Assembly (NCBI GenBank): GCA_018399435.1
Contig: JAGYOJ010000011.1
Location: 1-15,604 of the forward strand
DNA: 15,604 nucleotides
Source: Actinomycetota bacterium
Lineage (GTDB): Bacteria; Actinomycetota; Humimicrobiia; Humimicrobiales; Humimicrobiaceae
Direction of reading: 5' to 3'
Shown: positions 13,092-15,604 of the stretch, piece by piece
Layout of the letters: the number at the start of each line of letters is the position of its first letter
Position numbering within the stretch: position 1 is the stretch's first letter
Notes under the pieces: generated by a model
Database searches by the model: none
What the model saw: only the letters and a program-made list of their open reading frames with translations
Told to the model about the DNA's origin: nothing
Translations under genes and position numbers: made by a program

Positions 13092-14084
13092 CTAGGCTTT
13101 GGACAATGCTTCTTTGATCCCTTCTTCAATTCTTTCTATGCTTGGTATCATTTCTTTTTCTAAAACAAGGCTATAGGGAACAGGGCAATTCCTGCCTGCA
13201 ATTCTTTTTATTGGAGCATCCAGCCAGTCAAATCCTTTCTCTGCTACTTCTGAGACCACCTCACCCATAAAGCCTCCAAATATAGGGGCTTCCTCTATAC
13301 AAACTAACCTATTTGTCTTTTTAACCGAATCTATTATTAAATCTATATCCAGCGGCCTTAATGTCCTAATGTCTATGACTTCACAATCAAGCCCTTCTTT
13401 CCCGCTTAGATTTTCTGCAACTTCAAGAGATTTCTGGACCATTAAGGAAGTAGCTACTATAGTTACATCTTTTCCTTTCCTTTTTACATCACCTTTACCT
13501 AAAGGGATTTTATACATTTTTTCAGGAACATCCTGGATATATTTCTTATTTTTATAAAGCAGCTTATGCTCTATAAAAATAACTGGATTATTATCATAAA
13601 CTGATGAGACAAGTAGGCCTTTTGCATCATAAGGGCAGGAAGGCATTACAACCTTTAGCCCTGGGATATGGGCTACCAAAGCCTGGAGGCTTTGTGAGTG
13701 CTGTTCTGCAGCCCCTGTGCCTCCTCCGCCAGCAGCCCTTATAACTAAGGGCACTCTAGCTTTTCCACCAAACTGATACCTTATCTTTGCAGCCTGGTTA
13801 ACAATCTGGTCCATTGCAATTGTGATAAAATCTGAGAACATAATCTCAGCAATTGGCCTCATCCCGGTGACTGCGCTTCCAATGCCAACACCAACAAGTG
13901 CAGCTTCAGATATAGGGGTATTTCTAATCCTTTCTTTGCCAAATTCTTCAAGCATCCCAACAGATACGCCAAAAGCTCCCCCATATTCAGCAATGTCTTC
14001 TCCAATAAGAAAAACATCGGCGTCTTCTCTCATCATTTGTTGCATTGCTTCCCTTATAGCTTCCAGATATGTTATTTTTCTCAT
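13092..14084 (-). CDS. pdhB: 2-oxoacid dehydrogenase E1 component, beta subunit
   Basis: E1 beta pairs with E1 alpha to decarboxylate pyruvate (or cleave acetoin) with thiamine diphosphate and to acetylate the E2 lipoyl arm. The 330-aa sequence is full length, with the transketolase pyrimidine-binding fold in its N-terminal half and a C-terminal domain starting near 200. ISEAALVGVGIG (58-69) holds the cofactor-activating E60; EQHSQSL (127-133) contains H129, and FSDF lies near 83-86. AAAGGAG ends 10 nt before ATG 14084, overlapping the E1 alpha stop region, so the pair is coupled (14-nt gap). AcoB (acetoin dehydrogenase) is an alternative and cannot be separated by eye. Confidence 0.94.
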   Translation of the reverse strand: MRKITYLEAIREAMQQMMREDADVFLIGEDIAEYGGAFGVSVGMLEEFGKERIRNTPISEAALVGVGIGSAVTGMRPIAEIMFSDFITIAMDQIVNQAAKIRYQFGGKARVPLVIRAAGGGGTGAAEQHSQSLQALVAHIPGLKVVMPSCPYDAKGLLVSSVYDNNPVIFIEHKLLYKNKKYIQDVPEKMYKIPLGKGDVKRKGKDVTIVATSLMVQKSLEVAENLSGKEGLDCEVIDIRTLRPLDIDLIIDSVKKTNRLVCIEEAPIFGGFMGEVVSEVAEKGFDWLDAPIKRIAGRNCPVPYSLVLEKEMIPSIERIEEGIKEALSKA

Positions 14085-14098
14085 TTATATAATCTCCT

Positions 14099-15106
14099 TT
14101 ATTCTTCTTTTAAACAATATACATCATCCTCTACTCTGGCTGGATCAGGGAAAGGGCTTTCTTTAGCAAATTTTACTGATTCTTCTATTTCGGTTTTTAC
14201 TTCTGCTTCAAGTTTTTTAATATCTTTTTTATTTATAATTTTTTCTTCTAGCAAAAATTTCTTATATCTTGCAATAGGATCTTTTTCTTTCCATGATTTT
14301 ACTTCTTCCTTGCTCCTATAAACCTGGGCATCGCTTTTGGAATGGCCCTTCCACCGGTAAGTTACTGATTCAATTAAAACTGGTCCTTTGCCCTCCCTGC
14401 ACCGTTTAGCAAAATATTTTACTGTATTAAATACCTCTACTATGTCATTTCCATCTATTGTCATCCCATCTATGCCATAAGCGCACTTTCTATCAGAAAT
14501 CCTATCAATATTAAAAGCATCGCTTGTGGGAGTAGACATTCCATATATATTATTTTCACATAAATAAATTATTGGAAGGTTCCATATTGAAGCCATATTA
14601 ACTGATTCATGAAATATACCTTGATTGGCTGCCCCGTCTCCAAAAAAACAAATGACTATTTTGCTATTATCATGTTTTACTTTACAAGTTAGCGAAGCCC
14701 CAGTTGCAATTCCTAGCCCTCCGCCTACTATGCCATTGGCTCCAAGGTTGCCGGATTCTATGTCAGCAATATGCATCGAGCCTCCCCTGCCCTTACAGTA
14801 GCCTGTTTCTTTTCCTAAAAGCTCAGCCATCATAAGGTTTAGGTCTGCACCTTTTGCTATGCAATGGCCGTGGCCCCTATGGGTGGATGTAATTAAATCA
14901 TCTTTTGCTATAGCGCTTATAGACCCAACAGCTGTAGCCTCCTCACCGACATAAAGATGGCAAGTCCCATGTATCATTCCCCTTATTATGAATTGCTCTG
15001 TCTGCTCTTCAAAATCCCTTATTTGATACATTTTTTTTAGCATCTCTATTTTCTTGCTTTTGGCTAGAGATTTAAATATGTTTTTAATTTTGTAATTGTT
15101 GCCCAT
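14099..15106 (-). CDS. pdhA: 2-oxoacid dehydrogenase E1 component, alpha subunit (PdhA/AcoA type)
   Basis: E1 alpha binds the diphosphate end of thiamine diphosphate. In this 335-aa protein the cofactor motif runs from GDG (156-158) to NN (185-186), inside FFGDGAANQGIFHE and CENNIYGM. HRGHGH (76-81) and KGRGGSMH (105-112) line the active site, and the loop around RWKGHSKSDA (251-260) matches the phosphorylation-loop region of mitochondrial PDHA. Its first 23 nt overlap the end of the SorC-type regulator gene, with AAGGAG 8 nt before ATG 15106, so translation is coupled to the regulator. Acetoin or branched-chain dehydrogenases are alternatives; the residues resemble the acetoin/pyruvate branch more than the branched-chain one. 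Confidence 0.93.
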   Translation of the reverse strand: MGNNYKIKNIFKSLAKSKKIEMLKKMYQIRDFEEQTEQFIIRGMIHGTCHLYVGEEATAVGSISAIAKDDLITSTHRGHGHCIAKGADLNLMMAELLGKETGYCKGRGGSMHIADIESGNLGANGIVGGGLGIATGASLTCKVKHDNSKIVICFFGDGAANQGIFHESVNMASIWNLPIIYLCENNIYGMSTPTSDAFNIDRISDRKCAYGIDGMTIDGNDIVEVFNTVKYFAKRCREGKGPVLIESVTYRWKGHSKSDAQVYRSKEEVKSWKEKDPIARYKKFLLEEKIINKKDIKKLEAEVKTEIEESVKFAKESPFPDPARVEDDVYCLKEE

Positions 15107-15604
15107 GCTTTTCTCTCCTTAAGATTTCTTTTGCAGTAATTTCATCTGTTAGCAGTATATTTATTATATTGCCTTTAAGTGCTCCAAGAATTACGTCAAC
15201 CTTCTTTTTTCCAAATCCTATGCCAATGACATTCTTAATTTTTTTAATTCTTCCTAGAGATATCCTTATAATACGTTCATCAATTTTATTTTTTACATGG
15301 TTTCCATTTTTATCAATAAAGATTAAATTAACATCGCCTACAATCCCCAAACTTTTTAAATAATTAAATTCTTCCTTTTTAAAATTTCCGGTTTTAAAAA
15401 GGCTGGAATCACTGCCAATTTCTCCAATGCCTAAAATTGCTACCTTTACCTTTTTTGAAAGTTCAATTATCTCTTTGGTATTACTATCATTTTCAATAAT
15501 TTCTTTTATTCCTTTGCTGTCCAGCGAGGCCGGAGAATTTATAATATAGCTTATTCCGCCTAGCTTTTTTGCTAGATTTCCAGCTATTGAATTGGTGTGA
15601 ACAC
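15084..15604 (-). CDS. SorC/DeoR-type sugar-binding transcriptional regulator, C-terminal part
   Basis: The gene runs off the window, and only the last 172 codons are present, so the N-terminal helix-turn-helix is not visible. The fragment covers the C-terminal effector-binding domain of SorC regulators: HTNSIAGNLAKKLGG near its start, an AILGIGEIGSDSSLF loop, GIVGDVNLIFID (about 94-105), and IGIGFGKKKVDVILGALKG followed by NILLTDEITAKEIL. In this family the domain binds phosphorylated sugars or trioses. Its stop at 15084 lies inside E1 alpha, so regulator and dehydrogenase E1 genes form one unit, and an autoregulated carbon-catabolite control of pyruvate or acetoin oxidation is a reasonable inference. 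The effector cannot be named from the fragment. Confidence 0.82.
   Translation of the reverse strand, partial: VHTNSIAGNLAKKLGGISYIINSPASLDSKGIKEIIENDSNTKEIIELSKKVKVAILGIGEIGSDSSLFKTGNFKKEEFNYLKSLGIVGDVNLIFIDKNGNHVKNKIDERIIRISLGRIKKIKNVIGIGFGKKKVDVILGALKGNIINILLTDEITAKEILRREKHGQQLQN

Noticed and set aside
1..15604. Search for mobile elements, CRISPR arrays, tRNA, rRNA, origins and toxin-antitoxin pairs
   Set aside because: No transposase or integrase motifs, repeat-spacer series, cloverleafs or DnaA-box clusters were seen on either strand by eye. A cmsearch/tRNAscan run would be needed to exclude small RNAs.

Overview
The window is strongly AT-rich, gene-dense bacterial DNA of ordinary chromosomal character. 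I see no insertion sequence, phage module, CRISPR array, rRNA or tRNA. The gene set is central carbon metabolism (class I fructose-bisphosphate aldolase, a pyruvate-dehydrogenase-type complex, octanoyltransferase LipB), a FocA/NirC-type anion channel, two lipoproteins, a cobalamin-type radical SAM enzyme and a Cys-rich C_GCAxxG protein. Together they suggest a low-GC, probably anaerobic or facultative bacterium. The lineage cannot be fixed from the sequence; an uncultivated low-GC clade or a Firmicute-like organism would fit.

Layout, left to right. 1-1088 (-): aldolase followed by a truncated nucleoside-phosphorylase-type gene. 1200-1784 (+): secreted M23 peptidase, overlapping tail to tail with a Fur-family regulator (-). 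2207-2391: a gap holding three back-to-back dyads. 2392-3301 (-): formate/nitrite-type transporter under an almost perfect Fur box. 3387-4709 (-): HAD phosphatase then rhodanese lipoprotein. 4804-6174 (-): dihydrolipoamide dehydrogenase (E3), divergent from lipB (+, 6221-6916). 6913-8637 (-): E2 acyltransferase, then a small zinc-ribbon protein. 8916-10064 (+): Gfo/Idh/MocA oxidoreductase. 10321-11043 (+): lipoprotein trypsin-like protease. 11040-13017 (-): C_GCAxxG protein then radical SAM enzyme. 13092-15604 (-): SorC-type sugar-binding regulator (cut by the window edge), E1 alpha, E1 beta.

How the genes work together: E1 alpha/beta, E2, E3 and LipB supply the subunits and the octanoylation step for a 2-oxoacid (pyruvate or acetoin) dehydrogenase complex. 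They lie in three separated transcription units rather than one operon, and lipoyl synthase LipA is not in the window. The SorC regulator overlaps the E1 alpha start, which suggests that supply of a sugar phosphate or another glycolytic signal controls E1.

Features deserving a second look: a Fur-family protein whose regulatory metal ligands all appear replaced, encoded beside a near-consensus Fur box; a hairpin between the transporter and fur whose wobble pairs point to RNA made from the minus strand; TATAAT boxes 6-9 nt before the ATG of three plus-strand genes that lack Shine-Dalgarno sequences (probably leaderless mRNAs); an M23 peptidase with an active-site His replaced by Asn; tandem E3-binding domains in E2; and 3' overlaps at every convergent gene pair. 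I found no clearly new multigene system. The C_GCAxxG/radical SAM pair and the zinc-ribbon protein in the E2 unit are the best candidates for undescribed function.
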